Shown: positions 7,313-14,943 of the stretch, one piece after another
Layout of the letters: each line of letters begins with the position of its first letter
Numbering within the stretch: the first letter of the stretch is position 1
Assembly (NCBI RefSeq): GCF_000515215.1
Contig: NZ_KI911557.1
Span: 558,001-622,000 of the forward strand
DNA from: Methylomonas sp. 11b
GTDB lineage: Bacteria > Pseudomonadota > Gammaproteobacteria > Methylococcales > Methylomonadaceae
Direction of reading: 5' to 3'
DNA: 64,000 bases
Translations under genes and position numbers: made by a program
The notes under the pieces: model-generated
Seen by the model: only the letters and a program-made list of their open reading frames with translations
What the model was told of the DNA's origin: nothing
Databases searched by the model: none

Positions 7313-7390
7313 GGCTAACGTTCGACGTAAGGGACAGCCACAAGTGGGCGAAGCCCGCTTGTGGCTGTCCCCTTGACGGAGGGGTTAGGC
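7313..7390 (-). other. attC site
   Basis: GGCTAAC (7313-7319) and GTTAGGC (7384-7390) enclose a long, almost perfect palindrome of AAGGGACAGCCACAAG and CTTGTGGCTGTCCCCTT around a GGGCGAAGCCC centre. The extra base in the right arm marks leftward orientation. 78 bp. Confidence 0.9.
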
Positions 7391-7792
7391 GTCGCCCTTT
7401 TGCCAGAGGACATGCATGTCGCCGTCAACGAAACCGATGCCAACGCCAAGAGAGCTTCGGAGTACTTTCGATCTGGCGCCGTTTGCAATGTACTCAGCGA
7501 TCATAGTTTTGCTCGTTGTGACCCACTCTTGCCACTCGGAACCTGCAACCGAGAAGGGAATCTCGAAGATTTCTTCTCCAGTTGTGAAGGTCTCGGTGCC
7601 CGGCCAGTAGTCTCGCTCAGGTACTTCTCCGGCATGGAAAGATGCCGTGCCCATTAGTTGCACGTGAACTGACGTTTCACCCTCGTAGAGATTAAAGTGG
7701 AACGCGACGGTCGCTTCCGGCATAGGTTGCGACAGGGATCGATCAGCCCACTCGAAGAATTGCTGGCTAACTGTGGCGATAGTGGTGCTCAT
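7385..7792 (-). CDS. Cassette protein of unknown function, 135 residues
   Basis: The ATG at 7792 lies 5 bp after the attC core of the cassette to its right; a longer open frame upstream would run back through the attC, so the shorter start is preferred. The product begins MSTTIATVSQQFFEWADRSL and looks like an alpha/beta domain with FHFNLYEGETSVHVQLMGTA and WPGTETFTTGEEIFEIPF. No membrane segment or signal peptide. Stop is the TAA inside the next attC core. No ribosome site is evident, as in many cassette genes. Family not recognised. Confidence 0.65.
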   Translation of the reverse strand: MSTTIATVSQQFFEWADRSLSQPMPEATVAFHFNLYEGETSVHVQLMGTASFHAGEVPERDYWPGTETFTTGEEIFEIPFSVAGSEWQEWVTTSKTMIAEYIANGARSKVLRSSLGVGIGFVDGDMHVLWQKGDA

Positions 7793-7797
7793 TCGAC

Positions 7798-7856
7798 GCC
7801 TAACGTCTGAATTAACCGGCTGGCGTAGCCAGTCCGGGTTGAATGATGGGTTGGGC
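7798..7856 (-). other. attC site of the first cassette
   Basis: Cores GCCTAAC (7798-7804) and GTTGGGC (7850-7856). Paired arms ATTAACCGGCTGGC and GCCAGTCCGGGTTGAAT with one unpaired base in leftward orientation. 59 bp. The cassette gene reads through most of the site and stops at a TAA near its left end. Confidence 0.88.
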
Positions 7857-8356
7857 GGCAACGCGCTGAGTAATGCTCGCGATGGCCTGTTCCGCTGACA
7901 ACTTAACATCACGCTTTCGAGACTTTAAACCACGCTCAATCGCTGGAATTGCGCGCGCACTGCCAATACGATTGAGTGTTGAATGGCAGTAGACCATATC
8001 ATGGGCATCCTCGGTTCGTTGGAGCAGTTCCAAAAGCTTCTCTTCTGCCTGCTGCGAGGATGTGTTTTTCAATGCGCTAATGGCCGAATAGCGGACAAGC
8101 CAACGGTCATCGGTCAACAGTTCGAATATGGGGGAAAGATCGACTTCATTTCCAATCGGTATCTCAGCGAGTAGATCTAGCAAAGTCGACAATGCGTATT
8201 TATCGCGCTCTGAACGAATGATCCTAATTAATATCTCGGCACAATCGCTATTTGTTTTGTTTTTCCCGATGTTTCCGATGATGAAGTAGGCGGCTTTTCG
8301 TTGATCTTTGGTCGTTTTTCCAGCCAAGAAATCTTGCAGTTCGTCTACTAATTCTA

Positions 8357-9499
8357 GTGTTTAATTGCATAAATTTACGATAGTATTGCGTAGCTGTGAG
8401 CCTTTGACCTCGCGTTTGCGCCAGACAAAGGGGCTAGCATTATTATTGTAGGCAGCAACGAAATCTTTGATGGCTTGTTTCAATTGCTCGACGCTATTGA
8501 AGCTTGCACCTCGTAATGTCTTTCGTGACAAAATTCCAAACCAAATTTCCACTTGATTCAGCCAACTGGCAGAGGTTGGCGTGAAGTGAAAATTGACATT
8601 GGGATGCGTCGCAAGCCACTCTTCATTTTTCTTATGCGTACAATAGTTATCAAGAATGACATGTATCTCTCGATCAACAGGGACATCCGCTACCACCTCA
8701 TCAAGGAATTCTTGAAAGTCTGGCCGTTTCTTGGTGACTGTGGTTTTGGATTGGATAACGCCAGTTGCGACATTTAATGCAGCAAAAAGATTGAGAGTGC
8801 CATGTCGCTTATAAGTGCTTTTCAAGCCGCGAACGATCTGGCCGCTGCTGGTATAAACATAACCGCTGGGTCTTTCTATAGCTTGAATAGAAGGTTTTTC
8901 GTCGATAGAAATAACCAAAGCGTTTTGCGGCGGATTAAGATATAAGCCAATAATATCAGCCGATTTCAGGGCAAACTCAGGGTCAGTACTGACACACCAG
9001 GAGCGATGACGCTGGAGTTGGATGCCTTCTTTGCGCAATATGCGCCAGACGGTATCATCAGACACGCCGAGTATTTGCGCCAGAGATGCTCCATCCCATG
9101 TTGCTTGACCCGCCGGTGGCGGCTGCTCTAGCCGCATAAGAAGTTGGTTGCGTAATTCTGTTGCCGGTTGTCGTGGTGGCTTCCCAGTTCTCGGCATATC
9201 TCGCAACCCTTTTATGCCGTTAACTGCAAACCGTTTGCGCCAGATAGCCACTGTACCGGGCCTAATATCAAGCTCAGCAGCAACTTCGTCATTCCGCTTA
9301 CCTTCAAGACAGCCCATCACAATCTTGGCGCGTTCTACCATTCGAATTTCATCAGTCCTGCTTTTGATTAAACGCTCCAGTTCTTTTCGGTCTTGATCTG
9401 AACAACTGATCGATACAGCCACTCGTGCCATTTCCTGCTCCGATTGATACAAATAACGGAGTCATTATATTAACGTCGTGTAATTATGCAATTAAGCAC
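8357..9499 (-). mobile_element. IS630-type insertion sequence, 1143 bp
   Basis: Ends GTGTTTAATTGCATAA (left) and TTATGCAATTAAGCAC (right) are near-perfect inverted repeats. Both are flanked by TA (8355-8356, 9500-9501), the expected target duplication for IS630/Tc1-type elements. One transposase gene fills the element. It sits inside the first cassette gene. Confidence 0.9.
8361..9431 (-). CDS. IS630-family transposase
   Basis: The ATG at 9431 follows GGAGCAGGA and is preferred to a TTG at 9452; product 356 residues. The N-terminal helix-turn-helix part contains VERAKIVMGCLEGKRNDEVA and RPGTVAIWRKRF, followed by a second HTH (LAQILGVSDDTVWRILR). The DDE catalytic domain shows ISIDEKPSIQ, HVILDNYCTHK and WLNQVEIWFGIL, giving the D, D and E residues. 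The stop codon lies inside the left inverted repeat. The frame is intact, so the copy may be active. Confidence 0.92.
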   Translation of the reverse strand: MARVAVSISCSDQDRKELERLIKSRTDEIRMVERAKIVMGCLEGKRNDEVAAELDIRPGTVAIWRKRFAVNGIKGLRDMPRTGKPPRQPATELRNQLLMRLEQPPPAGQATWDGASLAQILGVSDDTVWRILRKEGIQLQRHRSWCVSTDPEFALKSADIIGLYLNPPQNALVISIDEKPSIQAIERPSGYVYTSSGQIVRGLKSTYKRHGTLNLFAALNVATGVIQSKTTVTKKRPDFQEFLDEVVADVPVDREIHVILDNYCTHKKNEEWLATHPNVNFHFTPTSASWLNQVEIWFGILSRKTLRGASFNSVEQLKQAIKDFVAAYNNNASPFVWRKREVKGSQLRNTIVNLCN

Positions 9500-9632
9500 T
9501 AGATCGCTCAGCTTCTCTGCGGCCCTATGAGCATGCCATGAAATCGATTCTGTTGAGTTGACTGCTGGCTCGGAGACGCACATGCGTCTGATCAGGTCAA
9601 AAAGCTCTTCTCGCACATGCTTCTCCTATGAC

Positions 9633-9783
9633 GCCCAACTATTGATTATCAAGCAAATCTGCCCGATAAGTTGATATTACCGGTCTTTTCAGGCGCTTTT
9701 GTCCTGATAACTCCCAAACCGGGCAAATGTGCCTTGATAATCTGATATTAGCCATAAATTCGGGCAACTTTGCCTATATAATA
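9633..9783. other. attI-like region with direct repeats
   Basis: GTTGGGC on the minus strand (9633-9639) is the junction core between attI and the first cassette. To its right are imperfect direct repeats of about 20 bp starting GCAAATCTGCCCGATAAG (9653), GCTTTTGTCCTGATAACT (9694), GCAAATGTGCCTTGATAA (9723) and GCAACTTTGCCTATATAA (9763). Repeats of this kind are expected as accessory integrase-binding sites. The cassette promoter (leftward) and the intI promoter must also lie here; TATAATA at 9777-9783 could be a rightward -10 element. Confidence 0.65.
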
Positions 9784-10803
9784 TTTTTTCGCCTCACTAT
9801 AGCTGTTAACACTTTTACGTCAAGTTCAAAATCGCCGACCTTGCTGGAAGATGTGCGCCGCGTCATGCGGCTCAAGCATTATTCGCTGCATACCGAACGT
9901 ACGTATTCCGAGTGGATCAAGCAGTTCGTGAAGTTTCATCAACTGAATGAACGAGCTGGGCTGTTTGAAAACAGCGAGGCCAAAATCGAAGCGTTTTTAA
10001 GTTATCTGGCTACGGAACGACAGGTGGCTTCTGCCACCCAAAATCAGGCGATGAATGCATTGGTGTTTTTATACAAACAGGTGCTGAATATGCCGCTGAC
10101 CCAGCGCATCGAGGGTATCCGCTCCAAAACCAGTCGCCGTGTGCCGGTGGTGTTGACCATAGACGAGGTCAAGCAGGTTTTGCCGCGCGTGGAAGGCGTG
10201 GCGCAATTGGTGGTCAAGCTTTTATACGGCAGTGGTTTGCGGATTACTGAGGCGGTGCGGTTACGGGTGCAGGATGTCGATTACGGCTATAAGCAGATTA
10301 CCGTCCGTTCCGGAAAAGGCGATAAGGACAGGGTCACCACGTTTTCTACAACCTTGATGCCTTTATTGCAAAATCATTTGGAAAAGGTAAAGGCGATTCA
10401 CGATCAGGATTTGGTCAATGGTTTTGGTGCTGTGTATTTGCCAAATGCGCTGGCGAAGAAGTACCCCAATGCCGAACGGGAATGGGGTTGGCAATATGTG
10501 TTTCCGGCGCGTTCCTTATCGGTCGATCCTTTGTCGGGTGTGACGCGACGGCATCATATCGATCAATCGCTGGTAAATAAGGCCATCAAAGCGGCGGTTG
10601 GGCAGGCGGGTATTAGCAAACGGGTATCCGCACATACCTTTCGGCATTCTTTTGCCACACATCTGTTACAACGTGGTACGGATATTCGAACCATTCAGGC
10701 GTTACTGGGGCATAGTGAGTTGGAAACGACGATGATTTATACCCATGTTTTGAATCAAGGTGGGCAGGGCGTCATCAGTCCGCTGGATGATTTGGCTATT
10801 TGA
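9727..10803 (+). CDS. intI: Integron integrase IntI (tyrosine recombinase)
   Basis: The frame gives 358 residues. Tyrosine-recombinase boxes are intact: R172 in GSGLRITEAVRLR, H303 and R306 in SAHTFRHSFATHLL, H329 in ALLGHSELETT and nucleophile Y338 in MIYTHV. The segment ALAKKYPNAEREWGWQYVFP (residues 241-260) is the extra helix found only in integron integrases, needed for recombination of folded attC hairpins. It is transcribed away from the cassettes, the standard layout. The start is uncertain: the first 35 residues overlap attI-like repeats and no ribosome site precedes 9727. A TTG at 9841 or GTG at 9853 would fit the usual family start better. Confidence 0.93.
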   Translation: MCLDNLILAINSGNFAYIIFFRLTIAVNTFTSSSKSPTLLEDVRRVMRLKHYSLHTERTYSEWIKQFVKFHQLNERAGLFENSEAKIEAFLSYLATERQVASATQNQAMNALVFLYKQVLNMPLTQRIEGIRSKTSRRVPVVLTIDEVKQVLPRVEGVAQLVVKLLYGSGLRITEAVRLRVQDVDYGYKQITVRSGKGDKDRVTTFSTTLMPLLQNHLEKVKAIHDQDLVNGFGAVYLPNALAKKYPNAEREWGWQYVFPARSLSVDPLSGVTRRHHIDQSLVNKAIKAAVGQAGISKRVSAHTFRHSFATHLLQRGTDIRTIQALLGHSELETTMIYTHVLNQGGQGVISPLDDLAI

Positions 10804-10832
10804 TTGGTCAGTGCGACGATTTAGGAGAAAAC

Positions 10833-10931
10833 TTGAACACTATTTTCGATTTAGCCGAGCGCTGCTTGTTCGGAGAGGAGAATAGGGTCAGATCTTGCAA
10901 TCATGCAACTATGAAAGACCTTGGTATATTT
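10833..10931 (+). other. Short ORF fragment cut by MITE-like repeat
   Basis: After AGGAG and a 6-bp gap, a TTG at 10833 opens a frame reading LNTIFDLAERCLFGEEN. At 10885 it runs into the MITE-like repeat and ends at a TAA shortly after. The good ribosome site suggests the 5' end of a gene whose remainder was lost or displaced when the repeat arrived. It is too short to identify. Confidence 0.3.
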
Positions 10932-10944
10932 TAAGACCTGTCCC
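10885..10944. repeat. MITE-like 60-bp repeat, copy 2
   Basis: GGGTCAGATCTTGCAA at the left pairs imperfectly with TTTTAAGACCTGTCCC at the right. Same length and direction as the copy at 4526-4585; the right halves are the most alike. The two copies define the edges of the integron island. Between this copy and 11060 I see no gene. Confidence 0.7.
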
Positions 10945-11060
10945 ATTGGATTCGAAAATTGGGAAGTTTTAAATCAGTTCAAAGCCACGCCAGTAATGGC
11001 GTTGAAAAAACTCCTGTGGGATTTTGGCGGTTTGTTTGAATGTACCCGATGTAAGGTAAA

Positions 11061-12233
11061 TCAATCGCCCACAACAGTATCCACCAACAAAATCCGCTCG
11101 CTATCCAGGCGTAAAGACAGGGTTTTACACAGCAAGCTGGTTTCAAAATCCATATAGCGTTCAGAGGTGACGACCCGATTGCGGTCACCGCAATTTTCCA
11201 AAGCCAGCAACTGAAAGAAATAAGGCCGCCAAGACCAGTTAAAGCCGATTTTGCGCGGATCGGTAAACCACTGGTTTTCTTTGAAATTAAAGTCCGGCGA
11301 AATCTGGTCGCCCTGGTTGTTGCAAAGATAAAAACGAATTACACCGCTATCGGTAAAATTCCAGCTGACCAGTTCGTTCAGGTTGAAATCGTCCTGCAGG
11401 GTTTCGGCAAGCTTGTAAATCAAGGTCTTGGTGGTGTTAATGGCGCTGACCTTCTTTTGCACCTTGACCAGCGTGTTTTTCAAAAATTTAGTGCGCAATG
11501 AAGCGATATGTTGTTCGTAAAGCTCGGCCTGCTGAAAATCGGCTTCGGCTTTGGCAAACAAAAACCCCTGCATGAATTGCGCACCGCAGTTCAAACTAAA
11601 TAAAAACGCTTCGTCCGATTCCACGCCTTCGCAAATGATCCGGCAGCCGGTGCGTTTGCCCAGACGCGAAATCATATGAATGATGTCGCCGGCGATGCCG
11701 CCCTTGGTGGCGAGTTTGAACAGCCGCATATCGATTTTGATGATGTCGGGTTGAATCGCGATCACCCGTTCCAGTTGCGAGGCGCCGGCGCCGAAATCGC
11801 CGATAGCCACGCTCAAGCCGTGTTTACGGTAGCGCTGCACGATTTGTTTTAATTTCTGCGGATCGACATGCGCATTGGAAATTTCCACGATGATGCGCCG
11901 CCTGTCGATATTCAGCTCGTCCAACATGCGTAGCGTGGGCAGAGTATTCAATTGGCGCAGATTTTCTATCCAGGCCGCGGAAATATTCAGCGCCAGATAG
12001 CTTTGCGTATCGGCTAAGGCCGAGAATTTTTCCAGGGCTTGCCAGCGCACCTGTCTGTCTAGTTCGATACGGGTTTTGGCATCGACATCGGCGGAAGAGA
12101 ATAGGGCGCCGGCGGACACGACTTTGCCTTTGCCGTCGTATTGGCGGGCCAGGGCTTCGTAGCCGACGATTTTGCCGCTGGCCACCGAAATGATGGGTTG
12201 GAAATATGGAAATAACTGTGTTTTAGCTTGCAT
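11061..12233 (-). CDS. EAL-domain protein with a degenerate active site
   Basis: ATG at 12233 (20 bp from the nasA stop) gives 390 residues; a TTG at 12251 is also possible. The EAL domain covers about residues 5-245: GYEALARQ holds the EAL signature, ALNIS and IIVEIS supply further metal ligands, and CEGVESDEAF and MQGFLFAKA follow. The usual DDFGTG motif is GDFGAG, so the first metal-binding Asp is lost. The protein may bind cyclic di-GMP without cleaving it, or cleave poorly. The C-terminal 140 residues resemble no domain I know. It could be cotranscribed with the nitrate genes or lie at their end by chance. Confidence 0.82.
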   Translation of the reverse strand: MQAKTQLFPYFQPIISVASGKIVGYEALARQYDGKGKVVSAGALFSSADVDAKTRIELDRQVRWQALEKFSALADTQSYLALNISAAWIENLRQLNTLPTLRMLDELNIDRRRIIVEISNAHVDPQKLKQIVQRYRKHGLSVAIGDFGAGASQLERVIAIQPDIIKIDMRLFKLATKGGIAGDIIHMISRLGKRTGCRIICEGVESDEAFLFSLNCGAQFMQGFLFAKAEADFQQAELYEQHIASLRTKFLKNTLVKVQKKVSAINTTKTLIYKLAETLQDDFNLNELVSWNFTDSGVIRFYLCNNQGDQISPDFNFKENQWFTDPRKIGFNWSWRPYFFQLLALENCGDRNRVVTSERYMDFETSLLCKTLSLRLDSERILLVDTVVGD

Positions 12234-12252
12234 CGTCCCTTGGGCTATCAAT

Positions 12253-14931
12253 TTAACTGGGTTTGGGTAAAAACTCCTTCAACTCCGCGACGCAGGAACC
12301 GCAACCGCTACCGGCACTCAAACTGGCGCTGATGTCGGCGACGCTTTGCAATTGCTGGGCTTGCACCGCGTGTCGGATGGTTTTTTCGCCGACATTGAAA
12401 CACGAACAGACGATTCGGCCAATATCGGCTTCACCTTTCGGCGGCAGTCCGCTCAGCAAACTCAGGCGCTCGGCTCGGCTTAGCTGTCTTTTAGCGAATA
12501 AACTGCCCAGCCAGCCCGGCTCGGGCAATTCGCAATCCGGGCCGACCAGCAGGCAGGCTTGTAATTCTTGGTCCGGTAAATAAGCCGTGCGGTAGTGCCC
12601 GGCTTGCTGATCGCTGTACTCCAGCCAGCAGCTATCGTCGTCGCGATGCTCGACGGCGGCGAGCAGGCTACGGCTCCATACCCGCCAGTCCTGACCGGGA
12701 TGGGTGGAAGCCAATTCATAGCGAAAATAACAGTCGCCGCGTACGCTGACTTGATACTCGGCACCAGTGATTTGCAAGGAACGGCGCGACAAAATAGTGG
12801 CATACCAACGCGCCGGCCAGGCTTTGATGTTTACCGGCGTTTGCTTGCTTTCCGGTTGCCCGGAATGCGGATCGACCACCGGATTGACCACAGCGCCCAT
12901 ACGTCCATGACTACTGATTTGATCGGTCCAGTGCATAGGCACGAACAGACTGCCGATTTGTTGACCCGGATTGAGATCGACGCGGGCCAACATACTGCCC
13001 CAACGGCTTTCGATCTGCGCCAGACTGCGCGCGGCTAAACCGAGGCGTTCGGCGTCGGCGGGGTGTATCTCAACGAACGGTTCGGGCCGATGCGCGTTCA
13101 ATTTGGCTGCCAGGCCGGTGCGGGTCATCGTGTGCCATTGGTCCCGCAAACGGCCGGTATTCAGGGTAAACGGATAATCGCTATCCGGCGCGTTAAGCGG
13201 CGGACGCGGGGCAATCGGGATAAAGCGGGCCTTACGATTGGCGGTGAAATATTGGCCGTCAGCGAACATTCTGGTCGTGCCCGCAGTTTGCTCGTTTGTG
13301 ACCGGCCACTGCACGGGTTGCAGTGCGTCGTAGCCTTGTTGATCTATTTGGGTAAACGCCGATAGATTGAAGTCGCGCAGTTGATGCTCGGCATCGTTTT
13401 CGAAGGCCGACAGCGCGGCGTGTTCACGAAAAATATCGGCGCTGGATTGGTAATTAAAAGCGTCCTTAAACCCCATTCTTTGGCCAACTTGGCTGATGAT
13501 CCACCAATCGTGTTTGGCTTCGCCGGATGCCGGAAACAACGGCCTTTGTCGGGAGATGCGCCGTTCCAGATTAGTGACGGTACCGTCTTTCTCGCTCCAG
13601 CCGGTAGCCGGCAACAGTACATGCGCTAGTTCTGTGGTATCGGTGTTGGTGATGCAATCGGATACTACCACCAGCTCGCATTGTTGCAGGGCGCGTTTGA
13701 CTTTGTCGGCATCCGGCATCGATACCACAGGGTTTGTGGCCATGATCCATACCGCCTTGATTTGGCCGGCGGCGATGGCATCAAACATGGCCACGGCCTT
13801 CAAGCCTTGTTTGTCGGCGACTTTGTCACTACCCCAAAAGCGGCCGACTCTGTCGATGTGTTCGGGGTTTTCCAGATCCATATGCGCAGCCAGGGTGTTG
13901 GCCAAGCCACCGACCTCGCGGCCGCCCATTGCGTTAGGTTGGCCAGTGAAGGAAAAAGGCCCCATGCCCGGCTTGCCGATGCGGCCGGTGGCCAGGTGGC
14001 AATTGATGATGGCGTTGCATTTATCCGAACCGGAACTGGATTGGTTGATGCCTTGCGAATAGACAGTGACGGTTTTTTCGGTTTTGGCAAACCAATCGAA
14101 TAAAGTGCTGACCAACTCGCTGTTCAAACCGCACCCAGAAGCGACTTGCTTAATCGTGCCTGCGCTGCTTTGCGCGGTAGACAGTGCCGATTCGAAACCT
14201 TCGGTGTGCCGCTCGATATAAGCCTGATCGATCCGCCCGATTTGCTGTAAATATGCCAGAATGCCGTTGAACAGCAGCGCATCCATACCTGGCTTGACCG
14301 GCAAATGTAAGTCGGCAATATCGCAGGTGGCGGTGGCACGCGGATCGATGACGACGATCTTTAAATTGGGATTGTTTTCCTTGGCCTTGCGGATGCGTTG
14401 AAAACTGATCGGGTGGCACCAGGCGGCATTCGAGCCTACTAATAAAATCAACTCGGCCAGTTCCAGGTCCTCGTAATTGCAGGGCACGGTGTCGGCGCCG
14501 AATGCGCGTTTGTATCCCACTACCGCCGACGACATGCACAGGCGGGAATTGGTGTCGATATTCGCCGTGCCGATGAATCCTTTCATCAATTTGTTGGCAA
14601 CATAATAGTCCTCGGTCAGCAATTGGCCGGAGACATAAAACGCCACAGCTTCCGCTCCATGTTGCTCGATAATTGAGTTAAAGCGTTCCGCGACATGGTT
14701 TAACGCACTGTCCCAATCCACACGCTGGCCGAGGATTTGCGGGTAAAGCAGGCGGTTTTCCAGCGACACGGTATCACCCAGCGTCGCGCCTTTTGAGCAA
14801 AGTTTGCCGAAATTGGCCGGGTGATTGCTGTCGCCCTTGATGTTGACCCGGTGCGCGTCGTCGTCTTCGACGGTGGCTTCGATGCCGCAGCCGACGCCGC
14901 AATAAGGGCAAGTGGTTTTGATGGTGTTCAT
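12253..14931 (-). CDS. nasA: Assimilatory nitrate reductase catalytic subunit
   Basis: 892 residues from the ATG at 14931 (a TTG two codons upstream is less likely). The N-terminus has the 4Fe-4S motif CPYCGVGCG with a fourth Cys in GKLCSKGATLG. The molybdopterin oxidoreductase domains follow (STRUCTURAL marks include RLCMSSAVVGYKRAFG, then NPVVSMPDADKVK and VLLPATGWSEKDGTVTN), with a dinucleotide-binding domain near FTLNTGRLRDQWHTMTRTG. The last 55 residues carry a BFD-like 2Fe-2S domain (IVCSCFNVGEKTI, GSGCGSC), typical of NasA. It reduces nitrate to nitrite in the cytoplasm. It is 12 bp from the upstream oxidoreductase gene, in one operon with the nitrate transporter. Confidence 0.93.
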   Translation of the reverse strand: MNTIKTTCPYCGVGCGIEATVEDDDAHRVNIKGDSNHPANFGKLCSKGATLGDTVSLENRLLYPQILGQRVDWDSALNHVAERFNSIIEQHGAEAVAFYVSGQLLTEDYYVANKLMKGFIGTANIDTNSRLCMSSAVVGYKRAFGADTVPCNYEDLELAELILLVGSNAAWCHPISFQRIRKAKENNPNLKIVVIDPRATATCDIADLHLPVKPGMDALLFNGILAYLQQIGRIDQAYIERHTEGFESALSTAQSSAGTIKQVASGCGLNSELVSTLFDWFAKTEKTVTVYSQGINQSSSGSDKCNAIINCHLATGRIGKPGMGPFSFTGQPNAMGGREVGGLANTLAAHMDLENPEHIDRVGRFWGSDKVADKQGLKAVAMFDAIAAGQIKAVWIMATNPVVSMPDADKVKRALQQCELVVVSDCITNTDTTELAHVLLPATGWSEKDGTVTNLERRISRQRPLFPASGEAKHDWWIISQVGQRMGFKDAFNYQSSADIFREHAALSAFENDAEHQLRDFNLSAFTQIDQQGYDALQPVQWPVTNEQTAGTTRMFADGQYFTANRKARFIPIAPRPPLNAPDSDYPFTLNTGRLRDQWHTMTRTGLAAKLNAHRPEPFVEIHPADAERLGLAARSLAQIESRWGSMLARVDLNPGQQIGSLFVPMHWTDQISSHGRMGAVVNPVVDPHSGQPESKQTPVNIKAWPARWYATILSRRSLQITGAEYQVSVRGDCYFRYELASTHPGQDWRVWSRSLLAAVEHRDDDSCWLEYSDQQAGHYRTAYLPDQELQACLLVGPDCELPEPGWLGSLFAKRQLSRAERLSLLSGLPPKGEADIGRIVCSCFNVGEKTIRHAVQAQQLQSVADISASLSAGSGCGSCVAELKEFLPKPS

Positions 14932-14943
14932 GTACAAATGAAT

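Larger units (their letters stand above)
7812..9616 (-). pseudogene. HEAT-repeat cassette gene interrupted by IS630-type element
   Basis: Removing 8357-9499 plus one copy of the duplicated TA joins 9616-9500 to 8354-7812 in one frame of 219 residues. It starts at a GTG (9616) 6 bp after AGGAG; the junction reads KLSDLELVDELQ. The C-terminal part has HEAT-like helix pairs (SPIFELLTDDRWLVRYSAI, then SARAIPAIERGLKSRKRDV). The gene lies directly after the attI core and ends in the attC at 7798, so it is the first cassette. As it stands it is split; the fragment after the element could start at a downstream ATG (8327) but would lack the N-terminus. Confidence 0.82.
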
